Under the pieces are notes generated by a model. That model saw only the letters and a list, made by a program, of their open reading frames with translations, ran no database searches and was not told where the DNA came from. A stretch of 64,000 nucleotides of DNA from Synanceia verrucosa (taxonomy: Eukaryota; Chordata; Actinopteri; Perciformes; Synanceiidae): NCBI GenBank assembly GCA_029721515.1, contig CM056559.1:8495001-8559000 (forward strand). The letters are read 5' to 3'. This document shows positions 48,501 to 61,331 of the stretch, one piece after another (the first letter of the stretch is position 1; each line of letters opens with the position of its first letter). Position numbers and translations under genes: made by a program.

Positions 48501-51299
48501 CCATGATATGTCGAAATATATTGTGAAAAAATAATTTTATAGCATGTTGAAAATTGCAGAAAAAGGTCATACTATAGCATGCCAAAAAAGTCCAAAAATG
48601 ACAATTTTTAAAATGTGCTAAAAAGTCATTAAAAAGACTTACTATGGCTTACTGAATGATTTAATGTCAAAATATATCGAAATATCTTGTGAAAAAGCTA
48701 TTTTATATCATGTTGAAATTTTTTAAAAAACTGTCATACTATAGCATGCCAAAAAAGTCCAAAAATGACAATTTTTAAAATGTGCAAAAAAGTCATCAGA
48801 AAGACTTATTATAGCTTACGGAATGATTTTATGCCAAAATATGGTGAAATATCTTGTGAAAAAAACAATTTTACAGCATGTGAACAATGGCAGAAAAAAG
48901 TCATACTATAGCATGCCAAAAAAGTCCAAAAATGACAATTTTTAAAATGTGCTAAAAAGTCATCAGAAAGACTGATTGCAGCTTACTGAATGATTTCATG
49001 CCAAAATATGTTGAATATCTTGTGAAAAAACAATTTTATAGCATATTGGAAAATTGCAGAAAAAGGTCATACTATAGCATGCCAAAAAAGTCCAAAAATT
49101 ACAATTTTTAAAACGTGCTAAAAAGTCATCAGAAAGACTTATTATAGCTTCCGGAATGATTTTATGCCATAATATGTCGAAATATTTCGTGAAAAAAGCT
49201 ATTTTACAGCATGTGGAAAATTTCTAAAATTTGTCATACTATAGCATGCCAAAAAAGTCCAAAAATGACAATTTTTAAAATGTGCTAAAAAGTCATCGGA
49301 AAGACTTATTATAGCTTCCTGAATGATTTAATGTCAAAATATGTCGAAATATCTTGTGAAAAAGCTATTTTATATCATGTTGAAATTTTTTAAAAAACTG
49401 TCATACTATAGCACGCCAAAAAAGTCCAAAAATGACAATTTTTAAAACGTGCTAAAAAGTCATCAGAAAGACTTATTATAGCTTACTGAATGATTTTATG
49501 CCATGATATGTCGAAATATTTCGTGAAAAAAGCTATTTTACAGCATGTTGAAAATTGCAGAAAAAGGTCATACTATAGCATGCCAAAAAAGTCCAAAAAT
49601 GACAATTTTTTAAAATGTGCTAAAAAGTCATTAAAAAGACTTACTATAGCTTACTGAATGATTTAATGTCAAAATATGTCGAAATATCTTGTGAAAAAGC
49701 TATTTTATATCATATTGAAATTTTTAAAAAAACTGTCATACTATAGCATGCCAAAAAAGTCCAAAAATGACAATTTTTAAAATGTGCTAAAAAGTCATCA
49801 GAAAGACTTATTATAGCTTACTGAATGATTTTATGCCAAAATATGGTGAAATATCTTGTGGAAAAAAACAATTTTACAGCATGTGAACAATGGCAGAAAA
49901 AAGTCATACTATAGCATGCATAAAAAGTCCAAAAATGACAATTTTTAAAATGTGCTAAAAAGTCATCAGAAAGACTTATTGCAGCTAACTGAATGATTTC
50001 ATGCCAAAATATGTTGAATATCTTGTGAAAAAACAATTTTATAGCTTGTTGGAAAATTGCAGAAAAGCGTCATACTATAGCATGCCAAAAAAGTCAAAAA
50101 ATGACAATTTTTAAAATGTGCTAAAAAGTAATCAGAAAGACTTATTATAGCTTCCTGAATGATTTTATGCGAAAGTCTGTCGAAATATCTTGTGAAAAAG
50201 CTATTTATAGCATGCTGAAAATTTCCCAAAAATTGACATACTATAGCATGCCAAAAAAGTCCAAAAATGACAATTTTTAAAATGTGCTAAAAGGTCATCA
50301 GAAATACTTAGTATAGCTTACTGAATGATTTCATGCCAAAATATGTTGAAATATCTTGTGAAAAAATAATTTTGTAGCTTGTTGGAAAATTGCAGAAAAA
50401 CGTCATACTATAGCATGCCAAAAAAGTCCAAAAATGACAATTTTTAAAATGTGCTAAAAAGTCATCAGAAATACTTAATATAGCTTATTGAATGATTTCA
50501 TGCCAAAATATGTTGAAATATCTTGTGAAAAAAACAATTTTATAGCATGTTGGAAAATTGCAGAAAAACGTCATACTACAGCATGCCAAAAAAGTCCAAA
50601 AATGACAATTTTTAAAATGTGCTAAAAAGTCATCAGAAAGACTTATTATAGCCTACTGAATAATTTCATGCCAAAATATGTCGAAATATATTGTGAAAAA
50701 GCTATTTTATAGCATGTTGAAAATTAAAAAAAAATTGTCATACTGTAGCATGCCAAAAAAGTCCAAAAATGACAATTTTTAAAATGTGTTAAAAAGTCAT
50801 CAGAAATACTTAGTATAGCTTACTGAATGATTTCATGCCAAAATATGTTGAAATATCTTGTAAAAAAAACAATTTTATAGCTTGTTGGAAAATTGCAGAA
50901 AAAGGTCATACTATAGCATGCCAAAAAGGTCCAAAAATGACAATTTTTAAAATGTGCTAAAAAGTCATCAGAAAGACTTATTATAGCTTACTGAATGATT
51001 TCATGCCATGATATGTCGAAATATCTTGTGAAAAAATAATTTTATAGCATGTTGGAAAATTGCAGAAAAAGGTCATACTATAGCATGCCAAAAAAGTCCA
51101 AAAATGACAATTTTTAAAATGTGCTAAAAAGTCATCAGAAAGACTTATTATAGCTTACTGAATGATTTCATGCCATAATATGTCGAAATATCTTGTGAAA
51201 AAACAATTTTATAGCATGTTGGAAAATTGCAGAAAAAGGTCATACTATAGCATGCCAAAAAAGTCCAAAAATGACCATTTTTAAAATGTGCTAAAAAGT

Positions 51300-52450
51300 C
51301 ATTAAAAAGACTTACTATAGCTTACTGAATGATTTAATGCCAAAATATGTCGAAATATCTTGTGAAAAAGCTATTTTATATCATGTTGAATTTTTTTAAA
51401 AAACTGTCATACTATAGCATGCAAGAAAAAAGTAAAAAAAATGACAATTTTTAAAATGTGCAAAAAAGTCATCAGAAAGACTTATTATAGCTTACGGAAT
51501 GATTTTATGCCAAAATATGTTGAAATATCTTGTGAAAAAAACAATTTTACAGCATGTGAACAATGGCAGAAAAAAGTCATACTATAGCATGCCAAAAAAG
51601 TCCAAAAATGACAATTTTTAAAATGTGCTAAAAAGTCATCAGAAAGACTGATTGCAGCTTACTGAATGATTTCATGCCAAAATATGTTGAATATCTTGTG
51701 AAAAAACAATTTCATAGCTTGTTGGAAAATTGCAGAAAAAGGTCATACTATAGCATGCCAAAAAAGTCCAAAAATGACAATTTTTAAAATGTGCTAAAAA
51801 GTCATTAAAAAGACTTACTATAGCTTACTGAATGATTTCATGCCATAATATGTCGAAATATCTTGTGAAAAAACAATTTTATAGCATGTTGGAAAATTGC
51901 AGAAAAAGGTCATACTATAGCATGCCAAAAAAGTCCAAAAATGACAATTTTTAAAATGTGCTAAAAAGTCATTAAAAAGACTTACTATAGCTTACTGAAT
52001 GATTTAATGCCAAAATATGTCGAAATATCTTGTGAAAAAGCTATTTTATATCATGTTGAATTTTTTTAAAAAACTGTCATACTATAGCACGCCAAAAAAG
52101 TCCAAAAATGACAATTTTTAAAATGTGCAAAAAAGTCATCAGAAAGACTTATTATAGCTTACGGAATGATTTTATGCCAAAATATGTTGAAATATCTTGT
52201 GAAAAAAACAATTTTACAGCATGTGAACAATGGCAGAAAAAAGTCATACTATAGCATGCCAAAAAAGTCCAAAAATGACAATTTTTAAAATGTGCTAAAA
52301 AGTCATCAGAAAGACTGATTGCAGCTTACTGAATGATTTCATGCCAAAATATGTTGAATATCTTGTGAAAAAACAATTTCATAGCTTGTTGGAAAATTGC
52401 AGAAAAAGGTCATACTATAGCATGCCAAAAAAGTCCAAAAATGACAATTT
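51300..52450. repeat. Four-monomer higher-order repeat block, first occurrence
   Basis: Monomer tails occur in the order B (TTATATCATGTTGAATTTTT), C (TTACAGCATGTGAACAATGG), D (TTTCATAGCTTGTTGG), A (TTTTATAGCATGTTGG), then B, C, D again. The repeated B tails at 51,381 and 52,051 lie 670 bp apart. One monomer here carries the insertion-bearing form GCAAGAAAAAAGT. Confidence 0.8.
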
Positions 52451-53399
52451 TTAAAATGTGCTAAAAAGTCATTAAAAAGACTTACTATAGCTTACTGAAT
52501 GATTTTATACCAAAATATGTCGAAATATCTTGTGAAAAAGCTATTTTATATAATGTTGAAATTTTTAAAAACTGTCATACTATAGCATGCCAAAAGTCCA
52601 AAACTGACAATTTTTAAAATGTGCTAAAAAGTCATCAGAAATACTTCGTATAGCTTGCTGAATGATTTCATGCCAAAATATGTTGAATATCTTGTGAAAA
52701 AACAATTTTATAGCATGTTGGAAAATTGCAGAAAAAGGTCATACTATAGCATGCCAAAAAAGTCCAAAAATTACAATTTTTAAAACGTGCTAAAAAGTCA
52801 TCAGAAAGACTTATTATAGCTTCCTGAATGATTTTATGCCATAATATGTCGAAATATTTCGTGAAAAAAGCTATTTTACAGCATGTGGAAAATTTCTAAA
52901 ATTTGTCATACTATAGCATGCCAAAAAAGTCCAAAAATGGCAATTTTTTAAAATGTGCTAAAAAGTCATTAAAAAGACTTACTATAGCTTACTGAATGAT
53001 TTAATGTCAAAATATGTCGAAATATCTTGTGAAAAAGCTATTTTATATCATGTTGAATTTTTAAAAAAAACTGTCATACTATAGCATGCCAAAAAAGTCC
53101 AAAAATGACAATTTTTAAAATGTGCAAAAAAGTCATCAGAAAGACTTATTATATCTTACTGAATGATTTTATGCCAAAATATGGTGAAATATCTTGTGAA
53201 AAAAAACAATTTTACAGCATGTGAACAATGGCAGAAAAAAGTCATACTATAGCATGCATAAAAAGTCCAAAAATGACAATTTTTAAAATGTGCTAAAAAG
53301 TCATCAGAAAGACTTATTGCAGCTTACTGAATGATTTCATGCCAAAATATGTTGAATATCTTGTGAAAAAACAATTTTATAGCTTGTTGGAAAATTGCA

Positions 53400-54920
53400 G
53401 AAAAAGGTCATACTATAGCATGCCAAAAAAGTCCAAAAATTACAATTTTTAAAACGTGCTAAAAAGTCATCAGAAAGACTTATTATAGCTTCCTGAATGA
53501 TTTTATGCCATAATATGTCGAAATATTTCGTGAAAAAAGCTATTTTACAGCATGTGGAAAATTTCTAAAATTTGTCATACTATAGCATGCCAAAAAAGTC
53601 CAAAAATGGCAATTTTTTAAAATGTGCTAAAAAGTCATTAAAAAGACTTACTATAGCTTACTGAATGATTTAATGTCAAAATATGTCGAAATATCTTGTG
53701 AAAAAGCTATTTTATATCATATTGAATTTTTAAAAAAACTGTCATACTATAGCATGCCAAAAAAGTCCAAAAATGACAAATTTTAAAATGTGCAAAAAAG
53801 TCATCAGAAAGACTTATTATAGCTTACTGAATGATTTTATGCCAAAATATGGTGAAATATCTTGTGAAAAAAACAATTTTACAGCATGTGAACAATGGCA
53901 GAAAAAAGTCATACTATAGCATGCATAAAAAGTCCAAAAATGACAATTTTTAAAATGTGCTAAAAAGTCATCAGAAAGACTTATTGCAGCTAACTGAATG
54001 ATTTCATGCCAAAATATGTTGAATATCTTGTGAAAAAACAATTTTATAGCTTGTTGGAAAATTGCAGAAAAGCGTCATACTATAGCATGCCAAAAAAGTC
54101 CAAAAATGACAATTTTTAAAATGTGCTAAAAAGTCATTAAAAAGACTTACTATAGCTTCCTGAATGATTTTATACCAAAATATGTCAAAACGTCATACTA
54201 TAGCATGCCAAAAAGTCCAAAATGACAATTTTTAAAATGTGCTAAAAAGTCATCAGAAAGACTTATTATAGCTTACTGAATGATTTCATGCCAAAATATG
54301 TTGAAATATCTTGTGAAAAAAACAATTTTACAGCATGTGAACAATGGCAGAAAAAAGTCATACTATAGCATGCCAAAAAAGTCCAAAAATGACAATTTTT
54401 AAAATGTGCTAAAAAGTCATCAGAAATACTTAATATGGCTTACTGAATCATTTCCTGCCAAAATATGTTGAAATATCTTGTGAAAAAACAATTTTGTAGC
54501 TTGTTGGAAAATTGCAGAAAAAGGTCATACTATAGCATGCCAAAAAAGTCCAAAAATGACAATTTTTAAAATGTGCTGAAAAGTCATCAGAAAGACTTAT
54601 TGTAGCTTACTGAATGATTTCATGCCATAATATGTTGAAATATCTTGTGAAAAAGCTATTTTATATCATGTTGAAATTTTTTTAAAAAACTGTCATACTA
54701 TAGCATGCCAAAAAAGTCAAAAAATGACAATTTTTAAAATGTGCTAAAAAGTCATCAGAAAGACTTATTATAGCTTACTGAATGATTTTATGCCAAAATA
54801 TGGTGAAATATCTTGTGAAAAAAAACAATTTTACAGCATGTGAACAATTGCAGAAAAAAGTCATACTATAGCATGCCAAAAAAGTCCAAAAATGACCATT
54901 TTTAAAATGTGCTAAAAAGT
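53400..54920. repeat. Segmental duplication within the satellite, left copy
   Basis: This block repeats at about 58,190-59,710 with a constant offset of 4,788-4,790 bp. Both copies contain the same truncated monomer of 118-119 bp (54,082-54,200 and 58,871-58,988), a shared deletion of about 48 bp. The segment 54,424-54,927 is itself tandemly repeated once more, at 54,928. Confidence 0.85.
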
Positions 54921-55659
54921 CATCAGAAATACTTAATATGGCTTACTGAATCATTTCCTGCCAAAATATGTTGAAATATCTTGTGAAAAAACAATTTTGT
55001 AGCTTGTTGGAAAATTGCAGAAAAAGGTCATACTATAGCATGCCAAAAAAGTCCAAAAATGACAATTTTTAAAATGTGCTGAAAAGTCATCAGAAAGACT
55101 TATTGTAGCTTACTGAATGATTTCATGCCATAATATGTTGAAATATCTTGTGAAAAAGCTATTTTATATCATGTTGAAATTTTTTTAAAAAACTGTCATA
55201 CTATAGCATGCCAAAAAAGTCAAAAAATGACAATTTTTAAAATGTGCTAAAAAGTCATCAGAAAGACTTATTATAGCTTACTGAATGATTTTATGCCAAA
55301 ATATGGTGAAATATCTTGTGAAAAAAAACAATTTTACAGCATGTGAACAATTGCAGAAAAAAGTCATACTATAGCATGCCAAAAAAGTCCAAAAATGACC
55401 ATTTTTAAAATGTGCTAAAAAGTCATCAGAAAGACTTATTGCAGCTTACTGAATGATTTCATGCCATAATATGTCGAAATATCTTGTGAAAAAACAATTT
55501 TATAGCATGTTGGAAAATTGCAGAAAAAGGTCATACTATAGCATGCCAAAAAAGTCCAAAAATGACCATTTTTAAAATGTGCTAAAAAGTCATTAAAAAG
55601 ACTTACTATAGCTTACTGAATGATTTAATGCCAAAATATGTCGAAATATCTTGTGAAAA

Positions 55660-57990
55660 AGCTATTTTATATCATGTTGAATTTTTTAAAAACTGTCATA
55701 CTATAGCATGCCAAAAAGTCCAGAAATGACAATTTTTAAAATGTGCAAAAAGTCATCAGAAAGACTTATTATAGCTTACTGAATGATTTTATGCCAAAAT
55801 ATGTTGAAATATCTTGTGAAAAAACAATTTTACAGCATGTGAACAATGGCAGAAAAAAGTCATACTATAGCATGCCAAAAAAGTCCAAAAATGACAATTT
55901 TTAAAATGTGCTAAAAAGTCATCAGAAAGACTGATTGCAGCTTACTGAATGATTTCATGCCAAAATATGTTGAATATCTTGTGAAAAAACAATTTCATAG
56001 CTTGTTGGAAAATTGCAGAAAAAGGTCATACTATAGCATGCCAAAAAAGTCAAAAAATGACAATTTTTAAAATGTGCTAAAAAGTCATTAAAAAGACTTA
56101 CTATAGCTTACTGAATGATTTCATGCCATAATATGTCGAAATATCTTGTGAAAAAACAATTTTATAGCATGTTGGAAAATTGCAGAAAAAGGTCATACTA
56201 TAGCATGCCAAAAAAGTCCAAAAATGACAATTTTTAAAATGTGCTGAAAAGTCATCAGAAAGACTTATTGTAGCTTACTGAATGATTTCATGCCATAATA
56301 TGTTGAAATATCTTGTGAAAAAGCTATTTTATATCATGTTGAAATTTTTTTAAAAAACTGTCATACTATAGCATGCCAAAAAAGTCAAAAAATGACAATT
56401 TTTAAAATGTGCTAAAAAGTCATCAGAAAGACTTATTATAGCTTACTGAATGATTTTATGCCAAAATATGGTGAAATATCTTGTGAAAAAAAACAATTTT
56501 ACAGCATGTGAACAATTGCAGAAAAAAGTCATACTATAGCATGCCAAAAAAGTCCAAAAATGACCATTTTTAAAATGTGCTAAAAAGTCATCAGAAAGAC
56601 TTATTGCAGCTTACTGAATGATTTCATGCCATAATATGTCGAAATATCTTGTGAAAAAACAATTTTATAGCATGTTGGAAAATTGCAGAAAAAGGTCATA
56701 CTATAGCATGCCAAAAAAGTCCAAAAATGACCATTTTTAAAATGTGCTAAAAAGTCATTAAAAAGACTTACTATAGCTTACTGAATGATTTAATGCCAAA
56801 ATATGTCGAAATATCTTGTGAAAAAGCTATTTTATATCATGTTGAATTTTTTTAAAAAACTGTCATACTATAGCATGCCAAAAAAGTCCAGAAATGACAA
56901 TTTTTAAAATGTGCAAAAAAGTCATCAGAAAGACTTATTATAGCTTACGGAATGATTTTATGCCAAAATATGTTGAAATATCTTGTGAAAAAAACAATTT
57001 TACAGCATGTGAACAATGGCAGAAAAAAGTCATACTATAGCATGCCAAAAAAGTCCAAAAATGACAATTTTTAAAATGTGCTAAAAAGTCATCAGAAAGA
57101 CTGATTGCAGCTTACTGAATGATTTCATGCCAAAATATGTTGAATATCTTGTGAAAAAACAATTTCATAGCTTGTTGGAAAATTGCAGAAAAAGGTCATA
57201 CTATAGCATGCCAAAAAAGTCAAAAAATGACAATTTTTAAAATGTGCTAAAAAGTCATCAGAAAGACTTACTATAGCTTACTGAATGATTTCATGCCATA
57301 ATATGTTGAAATATCTTGTGAAAAACAATTTTATAGCATGTTGGAAAATTGCAGAAAAAGGTCATACTATAGCATGCCAAAAAAGTCCAAAAATGACAAT
57401 TTTTAAAATGTGCTAAAAAGTCATTAAAAAGACTTACTATAGCTTACTGAATGATTTAATGCCAAAATATGTCGAAATATCTTGTGAAAAAGCTATTTTA
57501 TATCATGTTGAATTTTTTTAAAAAACTGTCATACTATAGCACGCCAAAAAAGTCCAAAAATGACAATTTTTAAAATGTGCAAAAAAGTCATCAGAAAGAC
57601 TTATTATAGCTTACGGAATGATTTTATGCCAAAATATGTTGAAATATCTTGTGAAAAAAACAATTTTACAGCATGTGAACAATGGCAGAAAAAAGTCATA
57701 CTATAGCATGCCAAAAAAGTCCAAAAATGACAATTTTTAAAATGTGCTAAAAAGTCATCAGAAAGACTGATTGCAGCTTACTGAATGATTTCATGCCAAA
57801 ATATGTTGAATATCTTGTGAAAAAACAATTTCATAGCTTGTTGGAAAATTGCAGAAAAAGGTCATACTATAGCATGCCAAAAAAGTCCAAAAATGACAAT
57901 TTTTAAAATGTGCTAAAAAGTCATTAAAAAGACTTACTATAGCTTACTGAATGATTTCATGCCAAAATATGTCGAAATATCTTGTGAAAA
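55660..57990. repeat. Four-monomer higher-order repeat block, second occurrence
   Basis: The same B-C-D-A order recurs. B tails at 56,837 and 57,503 are 666 bp apart, close to four monomers. The C and D tails follow in register at about 57,000/57,160 and 57,660/57,830. Confidence 0.8.
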
Positions 57991-58189
57991 AGCTATTTTA
58001 TATAATGTTGAAATTTTTAAAAAAACTGTCATACTATAGCATGCCAAAAAAGTCCAAAAATGACAATTTTTAAAATGTGCTAAAAAGTCATCAGAGAGAC
58101 TTATTATAGCTTACTGAATGATTTCATGCCATAATATTTCGAAATATCTTGTGAAAAAACAATTTTATAGCATATTGGAAAATTGCAGA

Positions 58190-59710
58190 AAAAGGTCATA
58201 CTATAGCATGCCAAAAAAGTCCAAAAATGACAATTTTTAAAACGTGCTAAAAAGTCATCAGAAAGACTTATTATAGCTTCCTGAATGATTTTATGCCATA
58301 ATATGTCGAAATATTTCGTGAAAAAAGCTATTTTACAGCATGTGGAAAATTTCTAAAATTTGTCATACTATAGCATGCCAAAAAAGTCCAAAAATGGCAA
58401 TTTTTTAAAATGTGCTAAAAAGTCATTAAAAAGACTTACTATAGCTTACTGAATGATTTAATGTCAAAATATGTCGAAATATCTTGTGAAAAAGCTATTT
58501 TATATCATATTGAATTTTTAAAAAAACTGTCATACTATAGCATGCCAAAAAAGTCCAAAAATGACAAATTTTAAAATGTGCAAAAAAGTCATCAGAAAGA
58601 CTTATTATAGCTTACTGAATGATTTTATGCCAAAATATGGTGAAATATCTTGTGAAAAAAACAATTTTACAGCATGTGAACAATGGCAGAAAAAAGTCAT
58701 ACTGTAGCATGCATAAAAAGTCCAAAAATGACAATTTTTAAAATGTGCTAAAAAGTCATCAGAAAGACTTATTGCAGCTTAATGAATGATTTCATGCCAA
58801 AATATGTTGAATATCTTGTGAAAAAACAATTTTATAGCTTGTTGGAAAATTGCAGAAAAGCGTCATACTATAGCATGCCAAAAAAGTCCAAAAATGACAA
58901 TTTTTAAAATGTGCTAAAAAGTCATTAAAAAGACTTACTATAGCTTCCTGAATGATTTTATACCAAAATATGTCGAAACGTCATACTATAGCATGCCAAA
59001 AAAGTCCAAAAATGACAATTTTTAAAATGTGCTAAAAAGTCATCAGAAAGACTTATTATAGCTTACTGAATGATTTCATGCCAAAATATGTTGAAATATC
59101 TTGTGAAAAAAACAATTTTACAGCATGTGAACAATGGCAGAAAAAAGTCATACTATAGCATGCCAAAAAAGTCCAAAAATGACAATTTTTAAAATGTGCT
59201 AAAAAGTCATCAGAAATACTTAATATGGCTTACTGAATCATTTCCTGCCAAAATATGTTGAAATATCTTGTGAAAAAACAATTTTGTAGCTTGTTGGAAA
59301 ATTGCAGAAAAAGGTCATACTATAGCATGCCAAAAAAGTCCAAAAATGACAATTTTTAAAATGTGCTGAAAAGTCATCAGAAAGACTTATTGTAGCTTAC
59401 TGAATGATTTCATGCCATAATATGTTGAAATATCTTGTGAAAAAGCTATTTTATATCATGTTGAAATTTTTTTAAAAAACTGTCATACTATAGCATGCCA
59501 AAAAAGTCAAAAAATGACAATTTTTAAAATGTGCTAAAAAGTCATCAGAAAGACTTATTATAGCTTACTGAATGATTTTATGCCAAAATATGGTGAAATA
59601 TCTTGTGAAAAAAAACAATTTTACAGCATGTGAACAATTGCAGAAAAAAGTCATACTATAGCATGCCAAAAAAGTCCAAAAATGACCATTTTTAAAATGT
59701 GCTAAAAAGT
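58190..59710. repeat. Segmental duplication within the satellite, right copy
   Basis: Near-identical partner of 53,400-54,920, including the truncated monomer. One visible difference is TACTGTAG at about 58,700, where the left copy has TACTATAG. Confidence 0.85.
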
Positions 59711-61176
59711 CATCAGAAAGACTTATTGCAGCTTACTGAATGATTTTATGCCAAAATATGTTGAATATCTTGTGAAAAAACAATTTCATAGCTTGTTGGA
59801 AAATTGCAGAAAAGCGTCATACTATAGCATGCCAAAAAAGTCCAAAAATGACAATTTTTAAAATGTGCTAAAAAGTCATCAGAAATACTTAATATAGCTT
59901 ACTGAATGATTTCATGCCAAAATATGTTGAATATCTTGTGAAAAAACAATTTTATAGCATGTGGAAAATTGCAGAAAAAGGTCATACTATAGCATGCCAA
60001 AAAAGTCCAAAAATGACAATTTTTAAAATGTGCTAAAAAGTCATCAGAAATACTTAATATAGCTTACTGAATGATTTCATGCCAAAATATGTTGAAATAT
60101 TTCGTGAAAAAAGCTATTTTACAGCATGTGGAAAATTTCTAAAATTTGTCATACTATAGCATGCCAAAAAAGTCCAAAAATGACAATTTTTTAAAATGTG
60201 CTAAAAAGTCATTAAAAAGACTTACTATAGCTTACTGAATGATTTAATGTCAAAATATGTCGAAATATCTTGTGAAAAAGCTATTTTATAGCATGTTGAA
60301 AGTTTCCCAAAAATTGACATACTATAGCATGCCAAAAAAGTCCAAAAATGACAATTTTTAAAATGTGCTAAAAGGTCATCAGAAAGACTTATTATAGCTT
60401 CCTGAATGATTTTATGCCAAAATATGTTGAATATCTTGTGAAAAAGCTATTTTATAGCATGTTGGAAAATTGCAGAAAAAGGTCATACTATAGCATGCCA
60501 AAAAAGTCCAAAAATGACAATTTTTAAAATGTGCTAAAAAGTCATCAGAAATACTTAATATAGCTTACTGAATGATTTCATGCCAAAATATGTTGAAATA
60601 TCTTGTGAAAAAATAATTTTATAGCATGTTGGAAAATTGCAGAAAAACGTCATACTATAGCATGCCAAAAAAGTCCAAAAATTACAATTTTTAAAATGTG
60701 CTAAAAAGTCATCAGAGAGACTTATTATAGCTTACTGAATGATTTCATGCCATAATATTTCGAAATATCTTGTGAAAAAGCTATTTTATAGCATGTTGGA
60801 AAATTGCAGAAAAAGGTCATACTATAGCATGCCAAAAAAGTCAAAAAATGACAATTTTTAAAATGTGCAAAAAAGTCATCAGAAAGACTTATTATAGCTT
60901 CCTGAATGATTTGATGCCAAAATATGTCGAAAATCTTGTGAAAAAGCTATTTTATAGCATGTTGAAAATTTCCCAAAAATTGTCATACTATAGCATGCCA
61001 AAAAAGTCCAAAAATGACAATTTTTAAAATGTGCTAAAAAGTCATCAGAAAGACTTATTATAGCTTCCTGAATGATTTTATGCCAAAATCTGTTGAAATA
61101 TCTTGTGAAAGCTATTTATAGCATGTTAAAAAAAACTGTCATACTATAGCATGCGAGAAAAAAGTAAAAAAATGAT

Positions 61177-61325
61177 GAACACTGTCATCACTGTATAATA
61201 ACTGTCTGGTGTTATATGATAATTTACGTATTGATGTCAAGTGCTGAAGTGGTTTGTGAACAAAACTGGGTGCAAATGAAAAAGGAAATGACAGCCATAT
61301 AAGAAAAAGGAGAAAATATTTTCAT
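61177..61325. other. Short unique sequence between the satellite and the death-domain gene
   Basis: It contains TCAAGTGCTGAAGTG and AACTGGGTGCAAATG, which align with TCAAATGCTGAAGTG and AACTGGGTGGAAAG just after il12a (42,168-42,215). Confidence 0.5.
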
Positions 61326-61331
61326 TTTATT
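61326..61331 (-). terminator. Possible polyadenylation signal of the death-domain gene
   Basis: AATAAA on the minus strand, about 150 bp from the edge of the satellite. It is the last such hexamer before the array. Confidence 0.4.

Larger units (their letters stand above)
42578..61176. repeat. 18.6-kb tandem satellite array, monomer about 167 bp
   Basis: The tract TACTATAGCATGCC recurs at 42,745, 42,912, 43,079, 43,245, 43,411 and onward, spacing 166-168 bp (the first, at 42,578, lacks the leading bases), for roughly 110 monomers. The array is AT-rich and all monomers run in the same direction. The first 65 bp or so of each monomer (from TAGCATGCC through GTCATCAGAAA) is nearly invariant. 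The remainder exists in several variants. The motif TATAG occurs three times per monomer, about 70, 61 and 36 bp apart, which may reflect a composite origin. Minus-strand open frames of 60-80 codons are by-products of the repetition. Edges are sharp on both sides. No CENP-B box was recognised. Confidence 0.97.

Noticed and set aside
43816..54041. Several minus-strand open frames of 64-83 codons with near-identical peptides inside the satellite
   Set aside because: They follow the tandem repetition, start and stop inside monomers, lack splice or promoter signals, and recur wherever the same monomer variants are adjacent.
42578..61176. CRISPR-like array of repeats and spacers
   Set aside because: The whole 167-bp unit repeats with no unique spacers, and the context is a vertebrate genome.
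42578..61176. CENP-B box in the satellite monomer
   Set aside because: No TTCG....A..CGGG pattern was found in the monomers read.
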